Below are positions 41,041 through 49,421 of a stretch of 64,000 nt of DNA, one piece after another. Source of the stretch: Salegentibacter flavus. Lineage in GTDB: Bacteria; Bacteroidota; Bacteroidia; Flavobacteriales; Flavobacteriaceae. The notes beneath the pieces were generated by a model that did no database searches, was not told where the DNA came from, and was given only the letters and a program-made list of their open reading frames with translations. Position numbers and translations under genes: made by a program. Location: contig NZ_FOVL01000018.1 of the NCBI RefSeq assembly GCF_900115145.1, positions 1 to 64,000 of the forward strand, written 5' to 3'. Within the stretch, counting starts at the first letter, position 1, and each line of letters begins with the position of its first letter.

Positions 41041-41175
41041 ATGGGTAGAGGAGATAGAAAAACCAAACGCGGAAAAATTGCCATCGGCACCTACGGGCGA
41101 TTACGCCCCAGACGTAAAAAGTTTAAGGTGAAGCCTACCACAGTAGCCGAGCAGAGTAAGAAAGAACTTCAGTAA
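41041..41175 (+). CDS. 30S ribosomal protein bTHX
   Basis: 44 residues. [19 protein letters not shown] then RLRPRRKK is the signature of bTHX (PF17070), the tiny basic protein in the head of the 30S subunit of Thermus, Bacteroidota and plastids. The C-terminal [14 protein letters not shown] extends a little past the usual ~30 residues. ATG 41041, TAA 41173-41175. Too short for usual gene callers. Confidence 0.85.
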   Translation: MGRGDRKTKRGKIAIGTYGRLRPRRKKFKVKPTTVAEQSKKELQ

Positions 41176-41234
41176 AACTGAAGGCCGCGATAAGAATATA
41201 GCCAGTTGGCAAAGACATATGGGAATTACAATAA

Positions 41235-41311
41235 AACTGGAGTAGTCGTAAAAAACTACTTTACAGTTGACCCCAACTTCAGAGGTTTACTTTGAGGCTG
41301 GGGTTTTTTTT
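41235..41311 (+). terminator. 3' UTR double hairpin ending in a terminator
   Basis: Hairpin 1: AACTG/CAGTT outer and AGTAGT/ACTACT inner pairs (41235-41268). Hairpin 2: ACCCCAACTTCA (41270-41281) with TGAGGCTGGGGT, 11 of 12 pairs, followed by T8. Terminator of the small-ORF/bTHX unit and possibly of trp read-through. The first hairpin is extra structure not needed for termination. Confidence 0.8.
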
Positions 41312-41447
41312 GTGTTTAGTCGATAGATAGTAGTTTTTATTGGAAAAAGGGTAAATAAAACCCTTTGCGGCCTCTGCGACTCCTTTGCGAGCTTGGCGTG
41401 AAAAAAGTCACTAGTCTTTAGAAGTAGACACTAGAATTTTCCCTAAT
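41312..41447. repeat. spacer with CTTTGCG-type repeat
   Basis: CCCTTTGCGGCCTCTGCGAC, then TCCTTTGCGAGCTTGGCGTG (41372-41402) repeats a CTTTGCG/CTCTGCG motif. The same vocabulary recurs at 48755-48798 (TTTGCGCCCTTTGCGCAGGG, TTTGCGGTCTCTGCGTG). Confidence 0.6.
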
Positions 41448-41690
41448 GCCGGGCTTAACCCGGTATCTCATCCTGACCATTTTCACAACGCCACCTTCAC
41501 TCGAATGAGACCCTGAATCAAGTTCAGGGTGACGGCTTGCAAAATAACATCATGCCGGACTTGATCCGGCATCTCATCCTGCCCATTTTCACAACGCTCC
41601 CTTCACTCAAATGAGATCCTGAATCAAGTTCAGGATGACGCTCTGTAAGTTGGGGTCATACCAGACTTAACCCGGTATCTCCTCCTAATA
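41448..41690. repeat. array of palindromic REP-like units
   Basis: Alternating hairpins: CCGGGCTTAACCCGG (41453), CCCTGAATCAAGTTCAGGG (41510), GCCGGACTTGATCCGGC (41555), TCCTGAATCAAGTTCAGGA (41610), CCAGACTTAACCCGG (41669). The spacer CATTTTCACAACGC..CCTTCACTC..ATGAGA is repeated between them. Two more units lie at 60205-60290. Confidence 0.85.
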
Positions 41691-41965
41691 TTTTTCTGAA
41701 AGAATCTCAACATCCCCTCCTGGTAAAATCAAACCCCACGTTAAACAATAAACTCTCTCTCGCACAGGATTCGGCGGATATAGCTCAAAACACGAACAAA
41801 TCCTTAACCCCCGCCGAGAAGAAAAAAACCCATACAACTGAGAACTCAGAACTCAGAACTGACAACCGAAAAAACAACAAACAATAAACTGTCCGGCGGG
41901 CAGGCTTCGGCGGGCAAGGCCCAAATCTCAAAACTGACAACCCACAGCCCACAACCGACAACCGA
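41691..41965. other. low-complexity spacer, no gene
   Basis: It includes ACTGAGAACTCAGAACTCAG, CTGACAACCGAAAAAACAAC, GTCCGGCGGGCAGGCTTCGG and CAACCCACAGCCCACAACCG directly before the UDG-like stop. Same degenerate vocabulary as the trp spacers. Confidence 0.6.
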
Positions 41966-42625
41966 TTACAGCCATTCTTTATACTGCATCACCCTGAAAT
42001 CTATCGTATTGAAATCAGTATCTTTTTGTTTTAGATATTTATAAAGTTCAGTACTACCAATTGCGCGATTGGCAGAACCTGAAGGCGCGGTGAGAGAAAC
42101 CGTGTTGATGAGCCTGCCGTCGAGAACAAACTGATGCACCCTGGGCACATCATTGGAAATCACTTTCAGCCTAATATCCTCGTCGATTTCCCGCAGGTGT
42201 CTCCGGAAGAAATACTCCGGACCGTTTTTGGAATTGCCGCCGGTAAACAACAGCCGCTCGATCTTAGGATGTTCCCGCAGGATGCCAATCATATTACGAA
42301 GTTCCACCTTCTGCATCCCCAGGTCGCTGGCATCTATCTTTTCCCGATGACTGCTCTCCACCATATCACAGATACCGATTCCGCGTTCCTTCAGAAAATC
42401 GATTCGCTGTTGGATGGCTTCTTCGGTTGTTTCAAATTTCAGATCGAGGTCGAAGATCTTATCCAGAACCTTCCACAGCAAGCCATCCCGACTTCCGTAA
42501 CAGAAATCTACATCGCCCTCCTTCAGCTCTCTCCTGGTAAACCTTGGCGGCGGTAAAGTACCCACGATGAGTTTGGTCGCGTTTTCAGGGATAAAAGGAC
42601 GGTATGGATGCGTGTGATGAAAAAT
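41966..42625 (-). CDS. uracil-DNA glycosylase superfamily protein with a non-standard start
   Basis: UDG-fold protein: VGTLPPPRFTRRELK (motif A-like), FCYGSRDGLLWKVLD, GIGICDMVESSHREKIDASD, LLFTGGNSKNGPEYFFRRHL and LTAPSGSANRAIGS (motif B-like). Family members begin ~20 residues before VGTLPPP, and the frame upstream indeed encodes FHHTHPYRPFIPENATKLI, but contains no ATG/GTG/TTG. The nearest fitting initiator is ATT (42623-42625), giving IFHHTHPYRPF. Otherwise GTG at 42565 gives a 199-residue protein lacking conserved residues. 13 bp after pyc in the same direction. Substrate (uracil, hypoxanthine or other) not predictable. Confidence 0.75.
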   Translation of the reverse strand: MFHHTHPYRPFIPENATKLIVGTLPPPRFTRRELKEGDVDFCYGSRDGLLWKVLDKIFDLDLKFETTEEAIQQRIDFLKERGIGICDMVESSHREKIDASDLGMQKVELRNMIGILREHPKIERLLFTGGNSKNGPEYFFRRHLREIDEDIRLKVISNDVPRVHQFVLDGRLINTVSLTAPSGSANRAIGSTELYKYLKQKDTDFNTIDFRVMQYKEWL

Positions 42626-42638
42626 AATCTTTATTTTT

Positions 42639-45600
42639 TTATTTAAGTCTTACTACCAGGTCATCGGCGAAGACCATAGTGCCTTCTTTATGAATAACCT
42701 TATCGATCTCTCCTTCCGTAGTAGCGGTAATGGTGGTTTCCATCTTCATCGCTTCTATCACGAAAAGGGGCTGGTTCTTTTTAACCTTCTCCCCTTCCTT
42801 GACCAAGACAGATGATAAAGAGCCCTGCAGTGGTGCTCCCACTTGCTTAGGATCTTCCTTATCCACTTTGATGTGCACCACCTTATCCACTTTAACCGAT
42901 TTATCCTGAACCTTCACCGTACGGGTTTGTCCGTTCACTTTAAAGAAAGCGTCTACCAGTCCGTCCTCATCTGCGGTTCCCACCGAAAGAAACTCGATGA
43001 GCAGGGTTTTTCCTTTATCCATTTCCACGGTAATCTCTTCGCCGGGGGTCATTCCGTAGAAGAAATCGGGGGTTGGGATATTCATCACTTCCCCGTAGCG
43101 TTTGTAATGGTTAAAGAAATCGGTGAAAACCTTCGGGTAAAGTTTATAGGAAAGGAAATCGCTCATTTCCAGTTTGCGCCCCATTCCCTCCTTGAAGGTG
43201 TTTTCAAATTCTTTAAACTCCTTGTCAAAATCTATAGGTTCCAGGTGCGCATTAGGCCTGTCGGTATAAGGTTTTTCACCTTTCAGGATGATCTTTTGCA
43301 AATCCTTTGGAAAGCCGCCAACGGGCTGCCCCAGGTCTCCTTTAAAGAAATTCACAACCGACTGCGGAAAGTTAAGATTCTCTCCTTTTTCCATCACATC
43401 TTCAATGCTCAGGTTATTACTAACCAGGTATTGCGCCATATCTCCCACCACCTTACTGCTGGGCGTCACCTTAATGATATCGCCAAAGAGTTTATTCACC
43501 TTAGAATACATCGCTGTGATCTCGTGAAAACGGTGCCCGAGGCCTAAAGATTCGGCCTGGGGTTTCAAGTTGGAATACTGCCCTCCCGGAATCTCATGCT
43601 TATACACATCGGCGGTGCCGGCTTTCAGGCCACTTTCAAAGGGGAAATAATATTTCCGTACCTCTTCCCAGTAATGCGAATATTCATTGAGTTTCTCCAT
43701 ATTAAAATGGGCCTGCCGCTCACTGCAGGTCGTCATTTCCACCAGGGAATTGAAGTTAGGCTGCGAGGTAAGCCCCGAGAGTCCGCCCAGTGCTACGTCT
43801 ACCACATCCACCCCGGCTTCTATCGCCTGGAGGTAGGTTGCCGCCTGAATAGATGAGGTATCGTGGGTATGCAGGTGTACCGGAATGTTGATCTCAGCTT
43901 TCAATGCGGAAATGAGCTCTCCGGCAGCGTATGGTTTCAGCAGGCCGGCCATATCTTTTATCGCCAGGATATGCGCCCCGGCGTTTTCTATGTCCTTTGC
44001 CAGCTGAAGGTAATAATCTAAATTATATTTGGTGTTTTTGGTGTCCAGAATATCGCCGGTGTAACAAATAGATGCTTCGGCCAGACCATCGGTGTTCTTT
44101 CTTACATACTCTATACAAGGCGCGATAGACTCCATCCAGTTCAGGGAATCGAAGATGCGGAAGATATCCACGCCGTTTTCCCAGGCTTCAGCCACGAATT
44201 TCTCCACCAGATTATCTGGATAAGCGGTATATCCCACCCCGTTGGAACCTCTTATCAGCATCTGAAGCAGAATATTAGGCATCGCCTTACGAAGCAATTG
44301 TAATCGCTCCCAGGGATTTTCCTTCAGAAATCGCAAACAAACATCGAAAGTAGCCCCGCCCCAGACTTCCATACTGAAAGTTTCCGGGTGATTTTTAGCA
44401 TAGCCTTCAGCTACTTTCATCATATCGATACTACGCATACGGGTTGCCAGCAAGCTCTGGTGGGCATCCCGCATTGTGGTATCGGTGAAATGTATTTTTT
44501 TCTCCTCCTTTAGCCATTGGGCAAACTTTTCAGGGCCCAATTCTGTCAGCAGATCTTTGGTGCCTTTAGGGTAAGCCGCGTTGGCATCAAAGACGGGAAT
44601 TGCAGGTTTGATGAACTCGGGTACTTCTTTTATTTCCTTCACATCGGGATTGCCATTCACGACCACGTCTCCCAGGAATTCCACCAATCGGGTGGCGCGG
44701 TTCCGGGTTTCCTTAAGTTGAAAGAGTTCGGGGTGACTGGAGATAAAGTTCACCGTAGCACTCCCATCGCGGAAACCGGGGTGATTCAGTATATTATCCA
44801 GAAACGAGATATTAGTCTTCACCCCCCTGATCCTGAACTCAGCCAGGGCACGGCGCATCTTCCGGCAGGCGCCATCAAGGGTACGCCCACTGGCAGAAAT
44901 TTTCACCAGCATAGAGTCGAAAAACGGAGAGATTGACACCCCCTGATAAAGGCTACCCGCATCCAGCCTTATCCCAAATCCGGAGGCACTGCGGTAGGTA
45001 GTGATCGTCCCGTAATCGGGTTGAAAATCGTTGGCAGGATCTTCGGTGGTGATTCGGCATTGCAGGGCAAAACCGTTGATCTGCAGCGATTCCTGGCTTT
45101 TAATCTTGATCTGTTTATCGCTTAGGTGATAACCCCCGGCGATAAAAAGCTGGGCCTTCACCAGGTCTATATTGGTCACCACCTCGGTTACGGTGTGCTC
45201 TACCTGAATACGTGGATTCACCTCGATAAAATAGATACTGCCGTCTTCATCTACAAGGAATTCCACGGTCCCGATGTTGTTGTAATTCACCGCACCACAG
45301 ATATCCAGTGCATATTGGTAAAGTTTCTCCTTGGTTTCCTGATTCAGGTTATGGGAAGGCGCGAATTCAATCACCTTCTGGTAGCGGCGTTGCACCGAGC
45401 AATCGCGCTCGAAGAGGTGCACCATATTTCCGTGCTTATCGGCCACGATTTGTATTTCTATATGCTTCGGATTTTCGATGAACTTCTCGATAAACACCGT
45501 ATCGTCGCCAAAGGCATTCAGCGCTTCCCGCTTAGATTCGGTAAAAGCCTTTTTCAGTTCCTCCTCATTCCGTAGCACCCGCATTCCGCGGCCTCCACCT

Positions 45601-46091
45601 CCACTGGCGGCTTTTAGCATCAGGGGATACCCTATTCGGGTAGCTTCCTCTATGGCTGTTTGCTCATCGATGAGATCTTTGGTATTGCTTTCAATAACCG
45701 GCACCTTGTTTTCTATAGCCACCTTTTTGGCGGTAACCTTATCGCCCAGGCTCTTTAGCACGGAAACATCGGGTCCAACAAAGATGATATCCTCGTCGGC
45801 GCAGCGCTGTGCAAATTGGGCGTTTTCAGAAAGAAAACCGTACCCGGGATGAATGGCATCGGCGCCAATCTCTTTGGCCAGTTTGATAATGGCCTCGATA
45901 TCGAGGTAAGGTTTAAGCGGTTCCTTATCCCTGCCAATCTGGTAAGACTCATCGGCCTTGTAGCGGTGCAGCGAATAGCGATCTTCAAAGGTATAGATCC
46001 CCACGGTTCTCAATCCTATCTCTGTGCAGGAACGAAAGATCCTGATCGCGATCTCTCCCCTGTTGGCTACCAAAACTTTTTGAATTTTCAT
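42639..46091 (-). CDS. pyc: pyruvate carboxylase
   Basis: 1150 residues, full length. Biotin carboxylase (VANRGEIAIRIFRSC, ATP-grasp GGGGRGMRVL, ERDCSVQRRYQKVIE, FIEVNPRIQVEHTVTE). Carboxyltransferase TIM barrel (FTDTTMRDAHQSLLATRMRS, EVWGGATFDVCLRFL, LHTHDTSSIQAATYLQA). PYC_OADA domain and a biotinyl domain with K1116 (EAMKMETT). ATP-dependent carboxylation of pyruvate to oxaloacetate, anaplerotic. The UDG-like gene follows at 13 bp, a pairing without an obvious functional link. Confidence 0.97.
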   Translation of the reverse strand: MKIQKVLVANRGEIAIRIFRSCTEIGLRTVGIYTFEDRYSLHRYKADESYQIGRDKEPLKPYLDIEAIIKLAKEIGADAIHPGYGFLSENAQFAQRCADEDIIFVGPDVSVLKSLGDKVTAKKVAIENKVPVIESNTKDLIDEQTAIEEATRIGYPLMLKAASGGGGRGMRVLRNEEELKKAFTESKREALNAFGDDTVFIEKFIENPKHIEIQIVADKHGNMVHLFERDCSVQRRYQKVIEFAPSHNLNQETKEKLYQYALDICGAVNYNNIGTVEFLVDEDGSIYFIEVNPRIQVEHTVTEVVTNIDLVKAQLFIAGGYHLSDKQIKIKSQESLQINGFALQCRITTEDPANDFQPDYGTITTYRSASGFGIRLDAGSLYQGVSISPFFDSMLVKISASGRTLDGACRKMRRALAEFRIRGVKTNISFLDNILNHPGFRDGSATVNFISSHPELFQLKETRNRATRLVEFLGDVVVNGNPDVKEIKEVPEFIKPAIPVFDANAAYPKGTKDLLTELGPEKFAQWLKEEKKIHFTDTTMRDAHQSLLATRMRSIDMMKVAEGYAKNHPETFSMEVWGGATFDVCLRFLKENPWERLQLLRKAMPNILLQMLIRGSNGVGYTAYPDNLVEKFVAEAWENGVDIFRIFDSLNWMESIAPCIEYVRKNTDGLAEASICYTGDILDTKNTKYNLDYYLQLAKDIENAGAHILAIKDMAGLLKPYAAGELISALKAEINIPVHLHTHDTSSIQAATYLQAIEAGVDVVDVALGGLSGLTSQPNFNSLVEMTTCSERQAHFNMEKLNEYSHYWEEVRKYYFPFESGLKAGTADVYKHEIPGGQYSNLKPQAESLGLGHRFHEITAMYSKVNKLFGDIIKVTPSSKVVGDMAQYLVSNNLSIEDVMEKGENLNFPQSVVNFFKGDLGQPVGGFPKDLQKIILKGEKPYTDRPNAHLEPIDFDKEFKEFENTFKEGMGRKLEMSDFLSYKLYPKVFTDFFNHYKRYGEVMNIPTPDFFYGMTPGEEITVEMDKGKTLLIEFLSVGTADEDGLVDAFFKVNGQTRTVKVQDKSVKVDKVVHIKVDKEDPKQVGAPLQGSLSSVLVKEGEKVKKNQPLFVIEAMKMETTITATTEGEIDKVIHKEGTMVFADDLVVRLK

Positions 46092-46337
46092 CTGAATTTT
46101 TTAAAAATATAGTTATTTCAGTTACTTCCGAAAACTACTTAAAGATGAAGAGCTACGCAGACTTTGAAGTGCTAAAATTTCTATAAATCTTCTTAGTCGT
46201 TAGTCTTTGGTCTCTTGTCGGTAGCGGAGTTTGGTTTTAATTGTTTAATTAGGAATAGGGCTTATTTAACCAAAAAATGCTTTTTAAGTCTAAGAAAGCT
46301 AGTTGACACAAGCTACTGAACCTTTTCTCATTAATTT
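46092..46337. other. spacer upstream of pyc, no gene
   Basis: No ORF. It contains TTAGTCGTTAGTCTTTGGTC (46195) of the degenerate spacer type and an AT-rich stretch. Confidence 0.5.
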
Positions 46338-46575
46338 GTGATATATGGTCCTCAGTTTCGACTTCGGGACCCGTAGGTGGAAAAGGCGTAAGAAAAAAAG
46401 CCTGCACGCCCTTTCCGTTTGGACATAACTTTCTGAACTTCAATAAACAAGAATAAAACCCTGAGTTTGCCGATATGTTTTCCTTTTTTTTAGACTTTTT
46501 CACCGTAACGGGTGAACAAGAAAATGAAGACTAGATTTTTTGGTTCTTTTTCATCAATGGAAAAAGAACAGAGAT
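46338..46575 (+). repeat. second structured repeat family, plus-strand copy
   Basis: GGTCCTCAGTTTCGACTTCG, GACCCGTAGGTGGAAAAGGC, GCCTGCACGCCCTTTCCG, then CTTTTTCACCGTAACGGGTG, AACAAGAAAATGAAGACTAG and the terminal hairpin GTTCTTTTT/AAAAAGAAC (46543-46569). The same order of blocks occurs inverted at 56560-56820. Confidence 0.75.
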
Positions 46576-46878
46576 TTTACCAGGATCCAGTCGAAAATCC
46601 CAGCTTATACAGAATATCAAAATGAGGTTAAAGGGATTCAATATTCTAATTTTCCGTCATTGAGAAAGGCCATAAGCCCGACGCGGCAATCTTTCGGTTA
46701 TTTCAACCGTGCAATGCTTAATAATCAACGAATTTTGCACCCTTTGCTTAAAAGAAACCCGCGATCCGAATCCCGAATCACGAAGTAACGAATCCCCAAT
46801 TAACCGACAAGCTCACAGCATCACATCGTCACAACGCAAACAAATTCCTATATTTGCGGCCTATCAAAAACTAAGATT
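46576..46878. other. spacer upstream of the PLP enzyme
   Basis: No supported gene. An apparent 82-codon frame reads through the repeat and low-complexity DNA and is not credible. ACCCGCGATCCGAATCCCGA, ATCACGAAGTAACGAATCCC and CAATTAACCGACAAGCTCAC (46758-46815) belong to the degenerate spacer type. TATATTTG (46849-46856) is a possible -7 element 22 bp before the ATG. Confidence 0.5.
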
Positions 46879-48726
46879 ATGACAGAGAGTAAAGTGCTGA
46901 ATTATATTGAAGACGTATTGGAAAATATGCCAACCGACTGGCTGAAACTAACCACCCATCGCCTGGATATTTACAATGAGGAACAGGCTAAATCTCAATT
47001 CTTAGAGCAGTTCGAGATCTTATTCAAAGCCAATAATTCTTCAACCTCAGCACTCAGTCAATTACCTACTGCTTATGATTATATCCGCTTAGGTCATCCT
47101 TTATCTTCTGTACTGGAATGGGCAATTGCTAACTTAAATAACCTCAACCCGGAAAATGTAATAAGTTTTTCATCACGAACAATTCCTGTGTTGGCAGTGC
47201 TAAGAAAAAACCTGGTCGATGATAAGGAAACCCAAATCTGTTATACCGGTGAATTACCGGAATTTTTTGATACCGAAGTACTCAAAAGTGTGTATGGGTA
47301 TAATTTTGAATTAAAGCAGGTTAAGAACGCGGAAGAGATTCCTGAGTTTAACGGCAGCACCATTTTTATTCCACAAAAGGGAGAAATTGGTAAGGCTGAT
47401 CTCAATCCCTCAATTGACTTTTGTGTCAACCTTTATCCAAACCTGGGAAGTGTTTTGTTAGTAAATGGAGAACAAAACGAAAGTTATATTTCAGAAATCC
47501 AGCATGTTCGAAGAAGAGAGACCATAGCGATGACCCCGGCCGATTGTTTTTCTGCCTTGCAACAGCTAATAGGGAAGTCTTCTGTTAATGATGAGAAAAT
47601 TAATGTTGAAGCCAACAAAAAAAGTGTAGTAGATTCCATTAAAAAAATTACGGGAACCAATACAAAAGCCTTACTGGCTTCCAGCGGATTATCTATTCAG
47701 TATGCGATTATGATGGGGGTTATCGACGATGCCCTGGAAAAGCATAAAGGAAAGGCTATCAAAATTATTGTTCCTCCAAACTGTTATGGCGGAACAAACG
47801 ACCAGGCAAGACGGGTAGCTGCCTGTATTGATAATGTTGAAGTGGTGGATCTACTTGTTGATGGCGATAATGATATGGTTCAGAGCATTGATCTGGTTTT
47901 GGATAGAGTCGCAAAGGAAGATGCGGTCCCTTACATAATCGCTGAAATCCCAACCAACCCGAGAGTTGAAGTCCCGGATCTTAAAAAATTAAAAGAGGTT
48001 TTAAGCAAAGAACGTAAAACTGCTACCGATGATACTGCTATCGATCCCGTCTTTATTTTAGATCAAACCTTTTGTCCGAATGTGCAGTTCCTGGCTAATG
48101 ATGGAATACTCTCCGGAATAAGAAGCATTTCATATGTAAGCGGATCGAAATTTCCGAGTGGAGGTAAATGTACTGCCGGTTACTGCGTAGCAAATAATAA
48201 AGCTGAAGCTTTACTGGAAAAAATAGAAAAGCATCTGTTACTTTGCGATAACGAGGCTACAGCTCTTCAGGTTGAAATATTGGCAAAACAATTACCCTCC
48301 ATGAATAAAAGGATCATTGATGCTTATAAAAACACACGGGAATTTGTCAACTTCATCAGGAAGACTTTACCGGAGGCGAAGATCAATTTTGTTTCAGAAG
48401 AACTGGCTCAGGAAGGGTTTACCCCATCTGTATTTTCATTAGATCTTCCCACTAAGGGAAATACCGATGAAGAAAGAGAAACTTATAAAAGAGCATTAAA
48501 TCAAAAACTGATCGATATGATGATCACAGAAATCCCAAATGAGAGTAAACACTGTGTGAGCTACGGGCAGTTAAAAGGATGTTACTGGACGATCCCTGCA
48601 TCCTCTACCCAGGGAACGACCAAAGAAGACGACAAAGATTATATCGCCCGGGTATCGGTTTCTCCCGATTTAGATCTTGAACATCATAAAAAAGTCTTTT
48701 CAGATTTTGTTTCAAACAACCGATAA
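46879..48726 (+). CDS. Cys/Met-metabolism-type PLP-dependent enzyme
   Basis: 615 residues, longer than the ~390 of cystathionine gamma-synthase. Residues ~1-250 are an extra N-terminal domain (LGHPLSSVLEWAIANLNNLN, VISFSSRTIPVLAVLRKNL). The PLP fold follows: ALLASSGLSIQYAIMM, PPNCYGGTNDQARRVA, IIAEIPTNPRVEVPDL, VFILDQTFCPNVQFL, and the Schiff-base K424 in YVSGSKFPSGGKCTAGYC. The domain type predicts C-S bond chemistry on amino acids, but the large N-domain marks a separate, uncharacterised Bacteroidota subgroup. Monocistronic. Confidence 0.85.
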   Translation: MTESKVLNYIEDVLENMPTDWLKLTTHRLDIYNEEQAKSQFLEQFEILFKANNSSTSALSQLPTAYDYIRLGHPLSSVLEWAIANLNNLNPENVISFSSRTIPVLAVLRKNLVDDKETQICYTGELPEFFDTEVLKSVYGYNFELKQVKNAEEIPEFNGSTIFIPQKGEIGKADLNPSIDFCVNLYPNLGSVLLVNGEQNESYISEIQHVRRRETIAMTPADCFSALQQLIGKSSVNDEKINVEANKKSVVDSIKKITGTNTKALLASSGLSIQYAIMMGVIDDALEKHKGKAIKIIVPPNCYGGTNDQARRVAACIDNVEVVDLLVDGDNDMVQSIDLVLDRVAKEDAVPYIIAEIPTNPRVEVPDLKKLKEVLSKERKTATDDTAIDPVFILDQTFCPNVQFLANDGILSGIRSISYVSGSKFPSGGKCTAGYCVANNKAEALLEKIEKHLLLCDNEATALQVEILAKQLPSMNKRIIDAYKNTREFVNFIRKTLPEAKINFVSEELAQEGFTPSVFSLDLPTKGNTDEERETYKRALNQKLIDMMITEIPNESKHCVSYGQLKGCYWTIPASSTQGTTKEDDKDYIARVSVSPDLDLEHHKKVFSDFVSNNR

Positions 48727-49104
48727 CTCAAAACCCAGAACTGAGAACCGTATTTTCTTTGCGCCCTTTGCGCAGGGCTTTGCGGTCTCTGCGTGAAAGA
48801 AAGAAGGGCAGGCACAGGAATCCCGAATTAACCCTCCTTCGCTAAGGCTTCGGCGGGCAGGCGAATCACGAACTAACGAATCCCGAATTAACCAATTATC
48901 AGCATCACTGCATCACAAGAAGAACAACAAACAATAAACACCAAACCCCAAACGGCTGAATAGCACTAAAATCCCCGACTTTAAAAAGAGACCAGAATCC
49001 CACTAAAGACTAAAGACCAAGGACTACCGACTAACACAACAGGAACTAACTTAAAAAGAAATCTTGAGTCTTGAATCTACCGTCTAAAGACTAAGGTCTA
49101 CCGA
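48727..49104. other. long degenerate low-complexity spacer
   Basis: About 380 bp without a gene. Blocks: CTCAAAACCCAGAACTGAGA (48727), the CTTTGCG block (48755), CGAATTAACC, CTTCGCTAAGGCTTCGGCGG (48839), CGAATCACGAACTAACGAAT, ACAACAAACAATAAACACCA, AGACTAAAGACCAAGGACTA and CTAAAGACTAAGGTCTACCG. No terminator-type hairpin seen. Confidence 0.6.
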
Positions 49105-49341
49105 CTAATTCAAGGATCGATCACAATTCGTCATCATCTTATACCGGCATTTAAAACTCTCTTTGCGTTTGCGGCGGCGACGGCTGTTGAAGCTGATCCT
49201 GATAAACTTTCCCTCCCCGCTTTTATCGTCGTCGGAGAGCATAAACCCGTTGTAATCCAGCAAAAAATCGCAGGACTCCCTGAAGCTGAACCGGGCAGTA
49301 AAAGCCTTCACTAAATTGGGTTTTTTCTCAGAACCTTCCAT
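49105..49341 (-). CDS. small basic hypothetical protein
   Basis: 78 residues, ATG 49339-49341. MEGSEKKPNLVKAFTARFSF, then a Phe/Tyr-rich middle (CDFLLDYNGFML), an acidic turn (DDDKSGEGK) and a strongly basic segment (NSRRRRKRKESFKCRYK). Amino-acid pattern and codon use look coding, and it is separated from its neighbours by its own spacers. I do not recognise the family; nucleic-acid binding is possible from the charge. Confidence 0.5.
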   Translation of the reverse strand: MEGSEKKPNLVKAFTARFSFRESCDFLLDYNGFMLSDDDKSGEGKFIRISFNSRRRRKRKESFKCRYKMMTNCDRSLN

Positions 49342-49421
49342 AATTTTAGAAAATTTGGAAAGTATAAGATACGAAAAAATTCTATCACTAGACTATATTG
49401 GATAAGTAAAACTAAAAGCAC

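Noticed and set aside
41448-41690. Possible CRISPR array
   Set aside because: Repeats are palindromic, of two alternating types, with conserved rather than unique spacers; no cas genes in the window.
42843-43547. 234-codon plus-strand ORF inside pyruvate carboxylase
   Set aside because: Antisense shadow; composition rich in His/Ile/Phe typical of reverse-complement reading, no motif.
46540-46788. 82-codon ORF upstream of the PLP enzyme
   Set aside because: Begins inside a repeat hairpin and crosses low-complexity spacer; not credible as protein.
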